Shown: piece by piece, positions 8,505-17,355 of the stretch
Layout: the number at the start of each line of letters is the position of its first letter
How positions within the stretch are numbered: the stretch's first letter is position 1
Origin: Halorubellus salinus
GTDB lineage: Archaea > Halobacteriota > Halobacteria > Halobacteriales > Natrialbaceae
DNA: 64,000 nt
Assembly (NCBI RefSeq): GCF_020567525.1
Contig: NZ_JAJCVI010000001.1
Coordinates: forward strand, 620,001-684,000
Direction: 5' to 3'
Notes under the pieces: model-generated
Database searches by the model: none
Told to the model about the DNA's origin: nothing
What the model saw: the letters and a program-made list of their open reading frames with translations, nothing else
Translations under genes and position numbers: made by a program

Positions 8505-8615
8505 GACAGCGACGTCGAGCGCGAGTGCTTTTCGATTCGATGGCGCCGAGACCGACGAGGGTCGACGCCGCACCGTCGCCAAGAGGTATGCCGCCGGAAG
8601 CCCTAGCACCCGGTG

Positions 8616-10172
8616 ATGCGACGACGCGCCGTCCTCTCCGCGTTCACCGCGTCCCTCGGCGCGGGCTGTAGCGCGTTCGAGAGCGACGAACGCCGTGGCC
8701 GTGGGACGTTCGGCGTCGACGACCCGCCGACCGGGACGGGGACCCAGCGCGCGCTCCGTCCCGTGCCGTACTCGCAGTTCGAGGGGACGACCGCGGCGCT
8801 CCCGGCCGCCGACCGCGTGGTCGCGTTCTCGCCCGCCGAGACCGGGTCCTCGAACTCGCTGGTCCTGCGCGTCGGGTTCGAACGGGACGCGACGGCGTCG
8901 CGGCCGGCGACGCTTCGCGCGACGCTCCGGAACCGCTCGGACACGACGATGACCGTCGACACGCGGGGCATCCCCGCGTTCGACCCCGAACCGGTCTACC
9001 ACCCCGTCGAGACGGGAGCGGCCGACGACGATGGGTCCGCCGCGAGCGCTGGTGCGTTCGCGCTCGCGCCGACGCCGGACCACCCGTTCTCGTCGTCGAC
9101 GCCCGCCGTCGCCCAGTCCGACGACGGTTCGTGGACGGTCCCGGGCGTCGACGCGTGGCTGCCCGCGGAGGTGGAGATCGGCCCGTGGGGGAACGCGACC
9201 GGCCGGTACGCGCTCGTCGGCGTCGACCCGGGTCGCGACGACGCGACGCCGACCGACGACAGTGACTCGGCAGCGACGCAGGCCACGGGCGATGCCGGCG
9301 TCACGTCCGTCGCGGCGGGGCGGTACCGGCTGGGTGAGGGGGGACTCGCGACGACCGCACACGTCTGGGACCTGACCGAACCCGGGCCGACGACCCCAGC
9401 GGACGGCGTCGGGTCGGGACTCCCGCCGCTGTCGTCGGTCGACACGTGGTATCACGACGTGACGCCTCGCGTTCGGGCGTGGGTGGCGCCAGCGACGCGT
9501 CGGGTCGCGGCACCGAGTGCGCTCTCGTTCGAACTCGTCAACCACACCGAACGGAACCTCGTCGGTCGCACCGACCAGTGGGGACTGTACCGACTCGCCG
9601 ACGGTGCGTGGAGACCGCTCACGTGGCGTGGGCGGAACGACATCAGCGAGCCCATCCTCCCCGGCGAGCGCGTCTCGTGGACGCTCCGGCTCGCACACGA
9701 CGGCACGCCGCCGTCGGGCGATGGTTTCGCGGTTCCGTTCCTCGGCGGCGGGACGTACGCGTTCGCGAGCGCGTACGCCGAGGGGTTCGCGGCCGCGTTC
9801 GAACTCGACGCCCCCGAACTGTCGCTCCGGCCGACCGACGGCGTGGTCGTCGACCGCGAGGGCGACGCGCTCGTGGTGAGCGACCCCGGGCTCGACGACG
9901 AGTCGACAGTCCTCGTCTTCGAGCGCCGCGCCGTCGACGCGACGCCGTCCCGGTCGCTCGTCACGGAGCAACTGTACCGCGACCGCGCCCTCCGGAACAC
10001 GCTCGCGTACGCCGACCGCGCGGACGTCGTACGGTACCGGACCGCGACGCCACCGGAGCGCGGGCCGTTCCAGTGGGGCGACGGGCCGTTCCAGTTCGCG
10101 TACGACGGCGAGGCGTCCGCGGTCGAACGCGTCGACGACGCGACGCGCGCCCGACGACGACCCCGGGAGTGA
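8616..10172 (+). CDS. Predicted lipoprotein of unknown function
   Basis: A 518-residue exported protein. A short signal (MRRRAVLSAFTASLGAGC) ends in a lipobox-like LGAGC, so the protein is probably lipid-anchored at Cys18. The mature region is rich in beta strands and low-complexity Asp/Ala/Ser/Thr segments, such as around residues 200-215. Segments such as LSFELVNHTERNLVGR and LRNRSDTTMTVD resemble Ig-like domains of cell-surface proteins. No enzyme motif is visible. A tandem repeat begins on the first base after the stop codon. The ATG is preferred to the in-frame GTG immediately before it. Confidence 0.7.
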   Translation: MRRRAVLSAFTASLGAGCSAFESDERRGRGTFGVDDPPTGTGTQRALRPVPYSQFEGTTAALPAADRVVAFSPAETGSSNSLVLRVGFERDATASRPATLRATLRNRSDTTMTVDTRGIPAFDPEPVYHPVETGAADDDGSAASAGAFALAPTPDHPFSSSTPAVAQSDDGSWTVPGVDAWLPAEVEIGPWGNATGRYALVGVDPGRDDATPTDDSDSAATQATGDAGVTSVAAGRYRLGEGGLATTAHVWDLTEPGPTTPADGVGSGLPPLSSVDTWYHDVTPRVRAWVAPATRRVAAPSALSFELVNHTERNLVGRTDQWGLYRLADGAWRPLTWRGRNDISEPILPGERVSWTLRLAHDGTPPSGDGFAVPFLGGGTYAFASAYAEGFAAAFELDAPELSLRPTDGVVVDREGDALVVSDPGLDDESTVLVFERRAVDATPSRSLVTEQLYRDRALRNTLAYADRADVVRYRTATPPERGPFQWGDGPFQFAYDGEASAVERVDDATRARRRPRE

Positions 10173-10227
10173 CCGACCGTCGGTGCGATGCCCGCGGTGC
10201 CCGACCGTCGGTGCGATGCCCGCGGTG
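10173..10227. repeat. Two-copy tandem repeat (period 28)
   Basis: A 27-base block starting CCGACCGTCGGTGCGATGCC occurs twice (10173-10199 and 10201-10227) with identical sequence, separated by one base. The first copy starts directly after the stop of the lipoprotein gene. It is one of several unrelated short arrays located at gene ends in this window. Confidence 0.9.
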
Positions 10228-10272
10228 GCCGGGACGAACAGCACTAAGTCGCGGCGTCGACTTCGTCGATGC

Positions 10273-10518
10273 ATGGAGTTGGACCCCCACGAGACCGACG
10301 ACGGCGAGACGGTGTACGTCTCGACCACGGAGGGTGACCGCGGCTCGAAGGCGCCGTTCATGGTGGTGTACCGGACGAGTGACGCCGAACGCAAGTACGG
10401 CTGGTTCTGCGCGAACTGCTCGACGTTCGACAACGCGATGGACTCGATGGGGCGCATCCAGTGCAACGAGTGCGGGAACTTCCGGAAACCGACCGAGTGG
10501 GACGCCGCCCACGAGTGA
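10273..10518 (+). CDS. Small zinc-ribbon protein (DUF5816-like)
   Basis: An 81-residue protein with two CxxC knuckles, FCANC and CNEC, spaced about 20 residues apart, making one structural zinc ribbon. The sequence DNAMDSMGRIQCNECGNFRKP is characteristic of a halobacterial family that I recognise as DUF5816. The start MELDPHETDDGE is chosen at the ATG after which acidic coding sequence begins; upstream in-frame codons lie inside the tandem repeat. Function unknown, possibly nucleic-acid or protein binding. Confidence 0.75.
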   Translation: MELDPHETDDGETVYVSTTEGDRGSKAPFMVVYRTSDAERKYGWFCANCSTFDNAMDSMGRIQCNECGNFRKPTEWDAAHE

Positions 10519-10583
10519 CCGCCGCCCCGTAACCCTCATCGAAGCTATCACGCTCGTGACGGACGGTACCGGCTCCGTAGCGC

Positions 10584-10609
10584 CGTCTTCGTCTTCGAAC
10601 CCGAAGACG
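10584..10609. terminator. Hairpin between the zinc-ribbon gene and the next promoter
   Basis: CGTCTTCG (10584-10591) and CGAAGACG (10602-10609) are perfect inverted arms around a 10-base loop. The hairpin lies 66 bases after the stop of the zinc-ribbon gene and touches the TATA-like TTTATAC of the next gene at 10610-10616. It could end the upstream transcript or serve as an operator next to the promoter; there is no long T run. Confidence 0.4.
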
Positions 10610-10657
10610 TGTTTATACAACAACTTTATGTCCTCGGTGTGTGATAACACGTATCGA

Positions 10658-10996
10658 ATGGTCTCTGGTACCACGACCGAGAACCTGCACGAGCGCGCCA
10701 AGACGATCTTCCGCGGCCTGGGCTACGACGTGACCGACGCACCCGGCGAGTTCCGCGCCGAACGAGACTGGAAGACCGTCTTCGTGAATCCGACGCGCGA
10801 CGTGCCCGAGACCCCGACCGGCGGCGACCTCCGCTGCTTCGTGACGCCCGAGGATACCGCCGATTCGCTACGGGAGAAACTCCTCGCGGACAAACCCGAC
10901 TACGACTGGGCGATACTCTCCGTGACCGACGCCCCCGCAGCGGGCACCGACGGCGGCTACGACGTCATCCATCCGCCACAGGACCCGCTCCGGTAG
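10658..10996 (+). CDS. Conserved halobacterial protein of unknown function (112 aa)
   Basis: A 112-residue soluble protein with an alpha/beta feel: an N-terminal helix (TTENLHERAKTIFRGLGYDV), then strands with EFRAERDWKTVFV and DWAILSV. It resembles small halobacterial proteins with a C-terminal 'DYDWAI' strand annotated only as domains of unknown function. I choose the ATG at 10658; an in-frame ATG at 10628 (MSSVCDNTYR) lies closer to the TATA box than the usual transcription start. An imperfect palindrome (10639-10650) sits in the leader. Confidence 0.65.
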   Translation: MVSGTTTENLHERAKTIFRGLGYDVTDAPGEFRAERDWKTVFVNPTRDVPETPTGGDLRCFVTPEDTADSLREKLLADKPDYDWAILSVTDAPAAGTDGGYDVIHPPQDPLR

Positions 10997-11088
10997 CACG
11001 CCGACGCTGTCGGCGTGCCCGACACCACCGATTCTTGGGTCGCGAGCGACGGCCCAGCGACGAGCGATAGCGGCCGCGGTTCGGACCG

Positions 11089-11096
11089 TTTATTAT
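11089..11096 (+). promoter_or_regulatory. TATA-like box for the FAD oxidoreductase gene
   Basis: TTTATTAT is centred 27 bases upstream of the ATG at 11120, predicting a leaderless transcript and fixing that start rather than upstream in-frame codons. Confidence 0.55.
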
Positions 11097-11119
11097 CCCG
11101 GCCCAACCGGTGTTGGCGT

Positions 11120-12493
11120 ATGAAGCGTGTCGACGTTGCCGTCGTCGGTGGCGGGCCCGCGGGGACGAGCGCGGTCTGGGAAGCCGCGCGCAACGGCGCC
11201 GACGCCCTCCTCCTCGAGAAGGGCGTGCCGCGCGCCGACCGCGACGGCCTCGGTCCGGACTCGACGGACGCCGCGGGGATGCTCGATTACTGGATAGACA
11301 TCATGGACATCGACCCCGGCGAACTCCCCGACGACGTCGTCCTCCAGGAACTCGATTGCGTGGAGTTCATCGGGCCGACCGAGACCGCGACGATGTACGC
11401 GACCGGTATCGAGTCCGGGTACGACCGGTTCGGGTACACGTTCCAGCGCGCTCGCATGGACGACTTCCTCCGCGAGCAAGCCGAGGCCGCGGGCGCGACG
11501 TACGACGTCGGCGTCTCCGTCCGCGGTGTGGACACCGACCTCGACGCGGAGTACCGCCACACCGTCCATCTCGCTGACGGCGAGGACGTCGAAGCGAAGT
11601 ACGTGGTGCTCGCGGACGGCCCGCAACGCCAGGTGTCGATGGGCGTGCTCGATTCGTTCCTCCCGGAGCATCGCGCGGCGAGCGACGTCATGTCGCCCCC
11701 GAAGGCGAACCACATCGCGTACCAGGAGCACCGCGAGTTCCCCGAGGGCGCGTTCGAGGACGACCGACTGAAGTTCTGGTGGGGGTGGATGCCGGGCGAG
11801 ACCGCGTACCCGTGGGTGTTCCCGAACGACGGGAACGTCGCGCGCGTCGGCCTCACGATGCCGATCGGGATGACGCTCGACGACGTCGAGCACCCCGAAG
11901 CGTACCGGTTGCTCGACCCCGAGGACGAGAGTCTCCCGAAGGCCAGCGAGTACATCGAGCGCCTCCTGGAGCGCGTGTACGGCGACGAGTACGACGTCGA
12001 GGAGGACTTCCCGCGCGTCGAGGACCGCGGGAAGTCGAGCGGGACGGAGACGTACCCGATCTCGTCGACGCGCCCCATCGACTCCCCGGTCGGCGCCGGT
12101 ATCGCGGTCGCCGGTGGCGCGATGGGCACGACGAGCGCGTTCCACGAGGGCGGCTATCACGTCGCGGTGCGCTCCGGGAAGATCGCGGGCGAACTCGCCG
12201 CGACGGACTCGCTTTCGCGGTACAACGACGAGTGGCGGCGCGCCATCGGCACGGAGCTCATCCGGAACGTCGCGTTCGCGGACCTCGTCGCCGAGTACGA
12301 CCCCGACGACTGGGACCGCACGTTCAGTCTCGCGAGCCGGATGCTCGGCGACGGCGGCGATGGGAAACTCCTCTCGCGACGCCTCAGCGCCGGGCCGGGC
12401 GCGCTGAAGCTCCTCGCGCAGTACAAGTGGCAGAAGCGGTCGCTGAAGAAGGACGGCTACGTCCAGATCACCGAGGACGAGTACCGGGTCTGA
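11120..12493 (+). CDS. Geranylgeranyl-reductase-family FAD oxidoreductase
   Basis: A 457-residue flavoprotein. The dinucleotide-binding motif VVGGGPAGTSA is at residues 7-17. The family's PxWVFPxxxxxxxVG signature appears as YPWVFPNDGNVARVGL, and a late FAD-contact region (AGGAMGTTSAFHEGGYHVAVRSGK) replaces the usual GDAAG. Members of this family reduce isoprenoid double bonds, including those of archaeal ether lipids, but many halobacterial paralogues have unknown substrates. It is followed by a 37-bp repeat array and then a second family member on the same strand. Confidence 0.8.
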   Translation: MKRVDVAVVGGGPAGTSAVWEAARNGADALLLEKGVPRADRDGLGPDSTDAAGMLDYWIDIMDIDPGELPDDVVLQELDCVEFIGPTETATMYATGIESGYDRFGYTFQRARMDDFLREQAEAAGATYDVGVSVRGVDTDLDAEYRHTVHLADGEDVEAKYVVLADGPQRQVSMGVLDSFLPEHRAASDVMSPPKANHIAYQEHREFPEGAFEDDRLKFWWGWMPGETAYPWVFPNDGNVARVGLTMPIGMTLDDVEHPEAYRLLDPEDESLPKASEYIERLLERVYGDEYDVEEDFPRVEDRGKSSGTETYPISSTRPIDSPVGAGIAVAGGAMGTTSAFHEGGYHVAVRSGKIAGELAATDSLSRYNDEWRRAIGTELIRNVAFADLVAEYDPDDWDRTFSLASRMLGDGGDGKLLSRRLSAGPGALKLLAQYKWQKRSLKKDGYVQITEDEYRV

Positions 12494-12516
12494 GGAGTCG
12501 AGAATCGCCAGGTCTC

Positions 12517-12724
12517 GACACCCCCGGTCGCGTGCCGCGAATCGACTCTTATCGACACCCTCGGTCGCGTGCCGCGAATCGGCCCTTGACGACACCCCCG
12601 GTCGCGTGCCGCGTATCGGCCCTTGACGACACCCCCGGTCGCGTGCCGCGTATCGGCCCTTGACGACACCCCCGGTCGCGTGCCGCGAATCGGCCCTTGA
12701 CGACACCCCCGGTCGCGTGCCGCG
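12517..12724. repeat. 37-bp tandem array, five full units plus a 23-base partial
   Basis: Units begin at 12517, 12554, 12591, 12628, 12665 and 12702. Each starts GACACCCCCGGTCGCGTGCC (one unit has CCCTC). Units differ at a few positions: GCGAATC versus GCGTATC, and a diverged tail in the first unit. There are no spacers, so this is a minisatellite and not CRISPR. It starts 24 bases after one flavoprotein gene and ends 41 bases before the next. Confidence 0.95.
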
Positions 12725-12764
12725 GTGCGACGGCTTTTACTGCGGGCGACCGAACTGACGGGAT

Positions 12765-14063
12765 ATGACTGCTGGAGACGGAACGCTGGACCCCTTCGAC
12801 GCGTTCCGCGAGGACGTGGACGTGCGAGCGACCGGACGCGGGAGTGGACTGCGGACTGGCGGGGCCGCCGACGGCGAGCGGTCGGTGGCGGTCGTCGGCG
12901 GTGCGATGGCGGGGCTCGCGGCGGCGCACGCGTTCTCGCGCCTGGACTGGGACGTCGAGCTCTACGAGCGCCAGTCGTTCGACGAGAAGCGCGTGAACTG
13001 CGGGGAGGCGATGACGGACGTGACCCGTATCCCCCTGGAGAAGACGCCGGAGAACGGGTTCGCGAACGACACGCCGATCTTCGAGGTGCAGGTGTTCACG
13101 GGCGACGTCGACGACCGCGAGCTCGCGGGGACGGGGCGGTTCCCGGCGTCGCGAGCGTACGTCACGGACCGTGCGCTCGTCGAACGTGCGTGGGCGGCCC
13201 GACTCCGCGAGGATGGCGTGGACGTCCGAGAGAACACGGGCGTGTCGAAGGCCGACTTCGATGCCCTCTGCGAGCGACACGACCTCGTGGTGGACGCGAC
13301 CGGCCAGCCGTCGCTCGCGAGCAAGATAGAGGGGACGACCGCGGAGTACGCGGGTGCGATGACGGCGCTGAACGCGGACGTCGAGGGCGACTTCTCGGAC
13401 CTGTATCCGGACTCGCGCATCGTGTTCGAGAACTACCTCGGGTACTCGTGGGTGTTCCCGAAGTCGGAGTCGCGCGCGAACGTCGGCATCGGGTGGGCGC
13501 AGGACCGCCAGCCGGAGAGCTACATGGCGGCGTTCGAGGCGGCCTGCGAGCGCAACGACTGGCCGGTGCCGACGCGCGAGCAGGCGAACGTCTACACGAT
13601 ACCGCGCGGGCCGTCGCTCGACCCCGAGCGGACGTGGCTCCCCGACCGCGGCGTCGTCCGGGTCGGGGACGCCGCCGGTATCGCGAATCGCTTCACTGGC
13701 AAGGGTATCTCGCAGGCCATCGAGTCGTCGTACCTCGCCGCCGTGCACGCCGACGCCGACGTGCTCGAGGCGTACCCGGACGCGTTGTACGCGCGACTCC
13801 GCGACGAGTACCGCCTCGCGTACGTCGTCCGGGGCGCGCTCGAGGACGGCCGCCCGGACATCCTCTCGGGCGTCATGGAGGCTGTCTCGGGAATCGACGT
13901 GGAGGACGTCGACCGGAACCCGCGGAAGGCGTTCGCGCGGCTCGCACGCCACCCGGTACTGGTCGCGAACATGCTCGGGAGCAAGCCGATGCTGCAGCGC
14001 GCGTGGCGTGCGTGGACGAACGACTGGGAGTTCCGGCACCTCGAGGACGCGTCGGCGCGCTGA
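12765..14063 (+). CDS. Geranylgeranyl-reductase-family FAD oxidoreductase (second copy)
   Basis: A 432-residue flavoprotein with a 40-residue acidic N-terminal extension before the FAD motif VVGGAMAGLAA (about residues 44-54). Family signatures are VNCGEAMTD, YSWVFPKSESRANVGIGW and GDAAGIANRFTGKGISQAIESS. The CGEA motif and the W-V-F-P-K motif place it nearer to the canonical geranylgeranyl reductases than its upstream neighbour, so reduction of an isoprenoid lipid or quinone tail is a reasonable inference. A TTTTACT element about 30 bases upstream supports the start. Confidence 0.82.
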   Translation: MTAGDGTLDPFDAFREDVDVRATGRGSGLRTGGAADGERSVAVVGGAMAGLAAAHAFSRLDWDVELYERQSFDEKRVNCGEAMTDVTRIPLEKTPENGFANDTPIFEVQVFTGDVDDRELAGTGRFPASRAYVTDRALVERAWAARLREDGVDVRENTGVSKADFDALCERHDLVVDATGQPSLASKIEGTTAEYAGAMTALNADVEGDFSDLYPDSRIVFENYLGYSWVFPKSESRANVGIGWAQDRQPESYMAAFEAACERNDWPVPTREQANVYTIPRGPSLDPERTWLPDRGVVRVGDAAGIANRFTGKGISQAIESSYLAAVHADADVLEAYPDALYARLRDEYRLAYVVRGALEDGRPDILSGVMEAVSGIDVEDVDRNPRKAFARLARHPVLVANMLGSKPMLQRAWRAWTNDWEFRHLEDASAR

Positions 14064-14151
14064 GTGGCGGCGACGCTGACCTCGGTGCGGGCGCGGTCGC
14101 GGGCCGCGCCACCAACCAACCTTTGTTACTGACTAGCACGAAGGGGTGCGT

Positions 14152-15000
14152 ATGGAGTCTTCGACCGCCACCGACGACGCGTTCGAGGGTGAGCGCGGCG
14201 ACGCGCTCGCGGACGTCGCGTTCCTGGCGCGCTCCGCGAACCGCGTCCGCATCCTCGTGGCGCTCGCCGAAGCTCCGGCGTCGCGGCGCGCGCTCGCCGA
14301 CGACACGGGCGTCTCCCGGACGACCCTCGACCGCATCGTGAACGAGTTCGAGGACCGGCACTGGGTGGAGCGACGCGACGACGGCACGTACGCGACGACC
14401 GCAACGGGAGCCGCGCTCGTGGACGCGTTCGAGCCCGCGCTGGACGCGGCCGTCGCCCTCCGTCGCCTCGGCGACGCCGTCGACTGGCTCCCGCGCGACG
14501 AACACCCCATCGACCTCGCGCACTTCCGGGACGCCCACGTCCGGCAGCCCGAGGGCGGCGATCCCGTCGAGACCGGGCGGTACTTCGCGGGGCTCGCCCG
14601 TGCGGCCGACGAGATGTGGGTGATGAGCGAGTGGGCGCCGCCGGAGGCGCTCGCACGACCGATGCACGACGAGATCGTCGGTGGCGACCTCGACGCGACG
14701 TTCGTCGTCACCCGGGACGTCGCCGCGCAGGTCTTCGCAGCCCCGGAACGAGTACAGCGCTGGCGGGAGATGCTGTCGACGAACGCCGAAACGTGGGTCG
14801 TCGACGGCCCCATCCCGTGCAACCTCTACGTGTTCGACGAGACCGTCCTCGTGAAGGCAAGCGGGCCCGACGCCGTCAGCGAGTCCTACGGCGTCCCCAT
14901 CGAGAGCACGAACCCACGGGTCCGCGAGTGGGCGCTGGATCTCTTCGAACGCTATCGGGCGGCCGCGACCCCTATCGAGGCCGATACGCTCGCGGAGTGA
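14152..15000 (+). CDS. HTH transcriptional regulator with FilR1-like domain
   Basis: A 282-residue regulator. The N-terminal winged helix (residues about 20-85) includes RVRILVALAEAPASRRALAD and SRTTLDRIVNEFEDRHWV. The C-terminal region, with WVVDGPIPCNLYVFDETV and NPRVREWALDLFERYR, matches the FilR1-type ligand-binding domain common in halobacterial regulators. It lies between two flavoprotein genes on the same strand, so control of that cluster is plausible. The ATG is preferred to a GTG two codons upstream. Confidence 0.82.
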   Translation: MESSTATDDAFEGERGDALADVAFLARSANRVRILVALAEAPASRRALADDTGVSRTTLDRIVNEFEDRHWVERRDDGTYATTATGAALVDAFEPALDAAVALRRLGDAVDWLPRDEHPIDLAHFRDAHVRQPEGGDPVETGRYFAGLARAADEMWVMSEWAPPEALARPMHDEIVGGDLDATFVVTRDVAAQVFAAPERVQRWREMLSTNAETWVVDGPIPCNLYVFDETVLVKASGPDAVSESYGVPIESTNPRVREWALDLFERYRAAATPIEADTLAE

Positions 15001-15089
15001 GGACGGGTCTCACGGCGTGGGCACGACCTCGTGGTTCGAGCGAATCCTCGCCGCGTAATGGGACGTGCCGACAGCCCGTCCGTTCGAGT

Positions 15090-16523
15090 ATGACGCTGGA
15101 CGAACTCGAGCGGTACGACCCGGACGTCGTCGACGAGTGCGGTGACCGAGCGGTCGTCGTCGGCGGGAGCGTCGCCGGGCTGCTGGCGGCGCGCGTGCTC
15201 GCCGACGCCTTCGACGAGGTCGTCGTCCTCGAACGCGACGTCCTCCCCGAGGACGCCAGCCAGCGCGACGGCGTCCCGCAAGCCACCCAGATACACGCGC
15301 TCCTCGAGGCCGGGCGCGCGACCGTCGAAGACCTCTGTCCGGGCTACTGCGAGTCGCTGCTCGCCGCGGGCGGCGTACTCTTGGACGGCGCGAGCCAGTT
15401 CCGGTTCTACGGCCACGACGAGTACCTCGCGGACGGGCCGCGTCGGATGCCGTTCTACGCCGCGACGCGCCCGCTGTTCGAGCGCGTGCTCCGCGAGCAC
15501 GTCACCAGGCTGCCGGCGGTGACAGTTCGAGGCGGTACGCGCGTCACTGACTACCTCCTCGACGACACGGGGACGACTCTCGCTGGCGTGGAACGCCGCG
15601 AGGGCACCGCCGAAGCCGACCGCCTCCCCGCGGACGTCGTGGTCGACGCGACCGGGCGCGCGAGCCGTACTCCGCGATGGCTCGCGACGAACGGATTCGC
15701 CGAACCGCCGGTCGTCGACGTCCCGATCGACGTTGGGTACGCGACCGTGGCCGTGGAGCGCCCACCCGAGGAGCGCGCGACGACGCTGGCGATGGCGTCC
15801 GCGCCACGAACGCGCGGCGAAGCGGTATTCCCGGTCGAGGACGGCACGTGGCTGGTGAACGTCCACGGCGTCGCCGGCGACCACCCACCGACCGACCTCG
15901 AGGGCGTCCGCGAGTTCGCGGCGTCGCTCCCGACGAACGCCGCCGCGACCGCGCTCGACGAGCGCTCGCCGGTCGGCGACGTCCACGCGTACAGGTTCCC
16001 GTCCAGTCGCCGCCGGCGCTACGAGGCCCTCGACGCGGACGCGTTACCGGACGGTCTCCTGGTCGTCGGGGACGCCATCGCGAGCTTCAACCCCATCTAC
16101 GGGCAGGGGATGTCAGTGAGCGCGCTCGAGGCGCTCGCGCTCCATCACGCGCTCGCCAGCGGCGGGTCGCGAGCGCTCTCGGCGCGGTTCTTCGAGCGCG
16201 CGTCGCCCGTCGTCGACCACGCGTGGGAGATGGCGATCGGTGCCGACGCGTCCTTCGCGCCCGGCGACACCACCGTGCCGCCCCACGTCAGGGCGTTCAC
16301 CGCGTACTTCGACCACGTGATGCGAGCGGCCCAGGAGGACGGCCACCTCCGCGAGGCACTCATGCGCGTCATCGCGATGCAGGACCCGCCGACTGCGCTG
16401 GTGCATCCTGGGGTGGTCCGTCGGGTGCTCGCGGTCGCGGTCGGGAACGCACGCGCTCGACGCTCCACGACCGGCTCGGACCTGCGTCGACTGGCCGCCG
16501 CACTCGGCTCGCGGTTCGGATGA
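15090..16523 (+). CDS. FAD-dependent monooxygenase/oxidoreductase
   Basis: A 477-residue flavoprotein. The Rossmann motif VVGGSVAGLLAARVL lies near residue 24, a DATGR motif near residue 190, and the second FAD motif VVGDAIASFNPIYGQGMSVSALEA in the C-terminal half. GQGM is typical of group A flavin monooxygenases and related dehydrogenases. The substrate is unknown. It lies 89 bases after the regulator and converges with the AhpD-like gene. It lacks the W-V-F-P signature of the geranylgeranyl reductase family. Confidence 0.82.
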   Translation: MTLDELERYDPDVVDECGDRAVVVGGSVAGLLAARVLADAFDEVVVLERDVLPEDASQRDGVPQATQIHALLEAGRATVEDLCPGYCESLLAAGGVLLDGASQFRFYGHDEYLADGPRRMPFYAATRPLFERVLREHVTRLPAVTVRGGTRVTDYLLDDTGTTLAGVERREGTAEADRLPADVVVDATGRASRTPRWLATNGFAEPPVVDVPIDVGYATVAVERPPEERATTLAMASAPRTRGEAVFPVEDGTWLVNVHGVAGDHPPTDLEGVREFAASLPTNAAATALDERSPVGDVHAYRFPSSRRRRYEALDADALPDGLLVVGDAIASFNPIYGQGMSVSALEALALHHALASGGSRALSARFFERASPVVDHAWEMAIGADASFAPGDTTVPPHVRAFTAYFDHVMRAAQEDGHLREALMRVIAMQDPPTALVHPGVVRRVLAVAVGNARARRSTTGSDLRRLAAALGSRFG

Positions 16524-16669
16524 CCGGGGCGTCGAAACCGCGACCGAGGCGTCGAGGCACTCGTGGTCGGGGGCGTCGCAGTCGCGCGGTGGGAACGCAC
16601 GCTCATCCCGGGACGCCGGATCACGCAGCGTCCAAGCGAGTGCGAGCAAAGAAAGGAACTGGAAGGGGG

Positions 16670-17071
16670 TCAGTCGTCGCCCGGTGCTGCCTGCTGTTGT
16701 TCGACGTACTCGACGATTTGTTCGGTCTCGCGTTCGAACGCGTCGAGGTCGATCTCGCTGCCGTGGAGGACCGTCGAGAAGTACTTGACGCCGCTGGCGG
16801 TGCCGACGGCTTCGGTCAGTTCCGCCTCGGACGCGCCCTCGATCTTCGCTTCGGCCTTGTGGAAGTGGATGCAGTACGGACACTGGATGGCCGCTGCCGC
16901 GCCCAGCCCGACGAGCGCCTTCTCGCGGCCCGAGAGCTCGGTCTCTGCCAGTTGGAAGTCCCGCATCATGCCCCAGCCGTGGTCGGCCGCGGCCTCGGGG
17001 AGTCCCTCGATGAAGCTCGGGACTTGCCCGAGGTACTCCTCGACTTCGCCTCGTGTTTGCGCTGATGCCAT
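16670..17071 (-). CDS. Carboxymuconolactone decarboxylase / AhpD-like protein
   Basis: A 133-residue helical protein. The AhpD-type active-site motif CPYCIHFH (CxxCxxxH) lies near residue 70 after KALVGLGAAAAIQ, typical of peroxidase-linked alkylhydroperoxidase D-like proteins that cycle a cysteine pair. An oxidative-stress role is likely; no partner peroxidase is visible nearby. The start ATG opens MASAQTRGEVEEYL. Confidence 0.9.
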   Translation of the reverse strand: MASAQTRGEVEEYLGQVPSFIEGLPEAAADHGWGMMRDFQLAETELSGREKALVGLGAAAAIQCPYCIHFHKAEAKIEGASEAELTEAVGTASGVKYFSTVLHGSEIDLDAFERETEQIVEYVEQQQAAPGDD

Positions 17072-17355
17072 GTGTCTCTCGTCCCGGGAGCCGTGCCGTC
17101 GCGTCCGCGGACGGGACACGCCCAGCACGACGCCCATGCTATTCTCTCGCATAGAATCGCTTAGCAGTATCTTCCACGAGCCAGCAGCTTGCTTACCGAA
17201 GGGCGACCGAACCCGACACCTTCGGACCAGTCGAGAACGTCCACGAACGGGGCCCGCTGAAAGCCTGGACGTGGGCGTGAGGCACCCCAGTATTACGATT
17301 TCTACAGGTCGTATTAACGGAACGTAATTGAGGGCGGTTCCGGAATCAACGGGCG

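Noticed and set aside
8436-10466. Antisense ORF of 676 codons on the minus strand
   Set aside because: It mirrors the lipoprotein gene and is Arg/Val-rich without acidic composition; long shadow frames are expected at this G+C content.
12517-12724. Possible CRISPR array
   Set aside because: Units follow each other without unique spacers and no cas gene lies nearby; it is a plain tandem repeat.
12549-14039. Antisense ORF of 496 codons opposite the second reductase-family gene
   Set aside because: Low-complexity Arg/Val/Leu sequence, no domain pattern, and it runs through the 37-bp repeat array.
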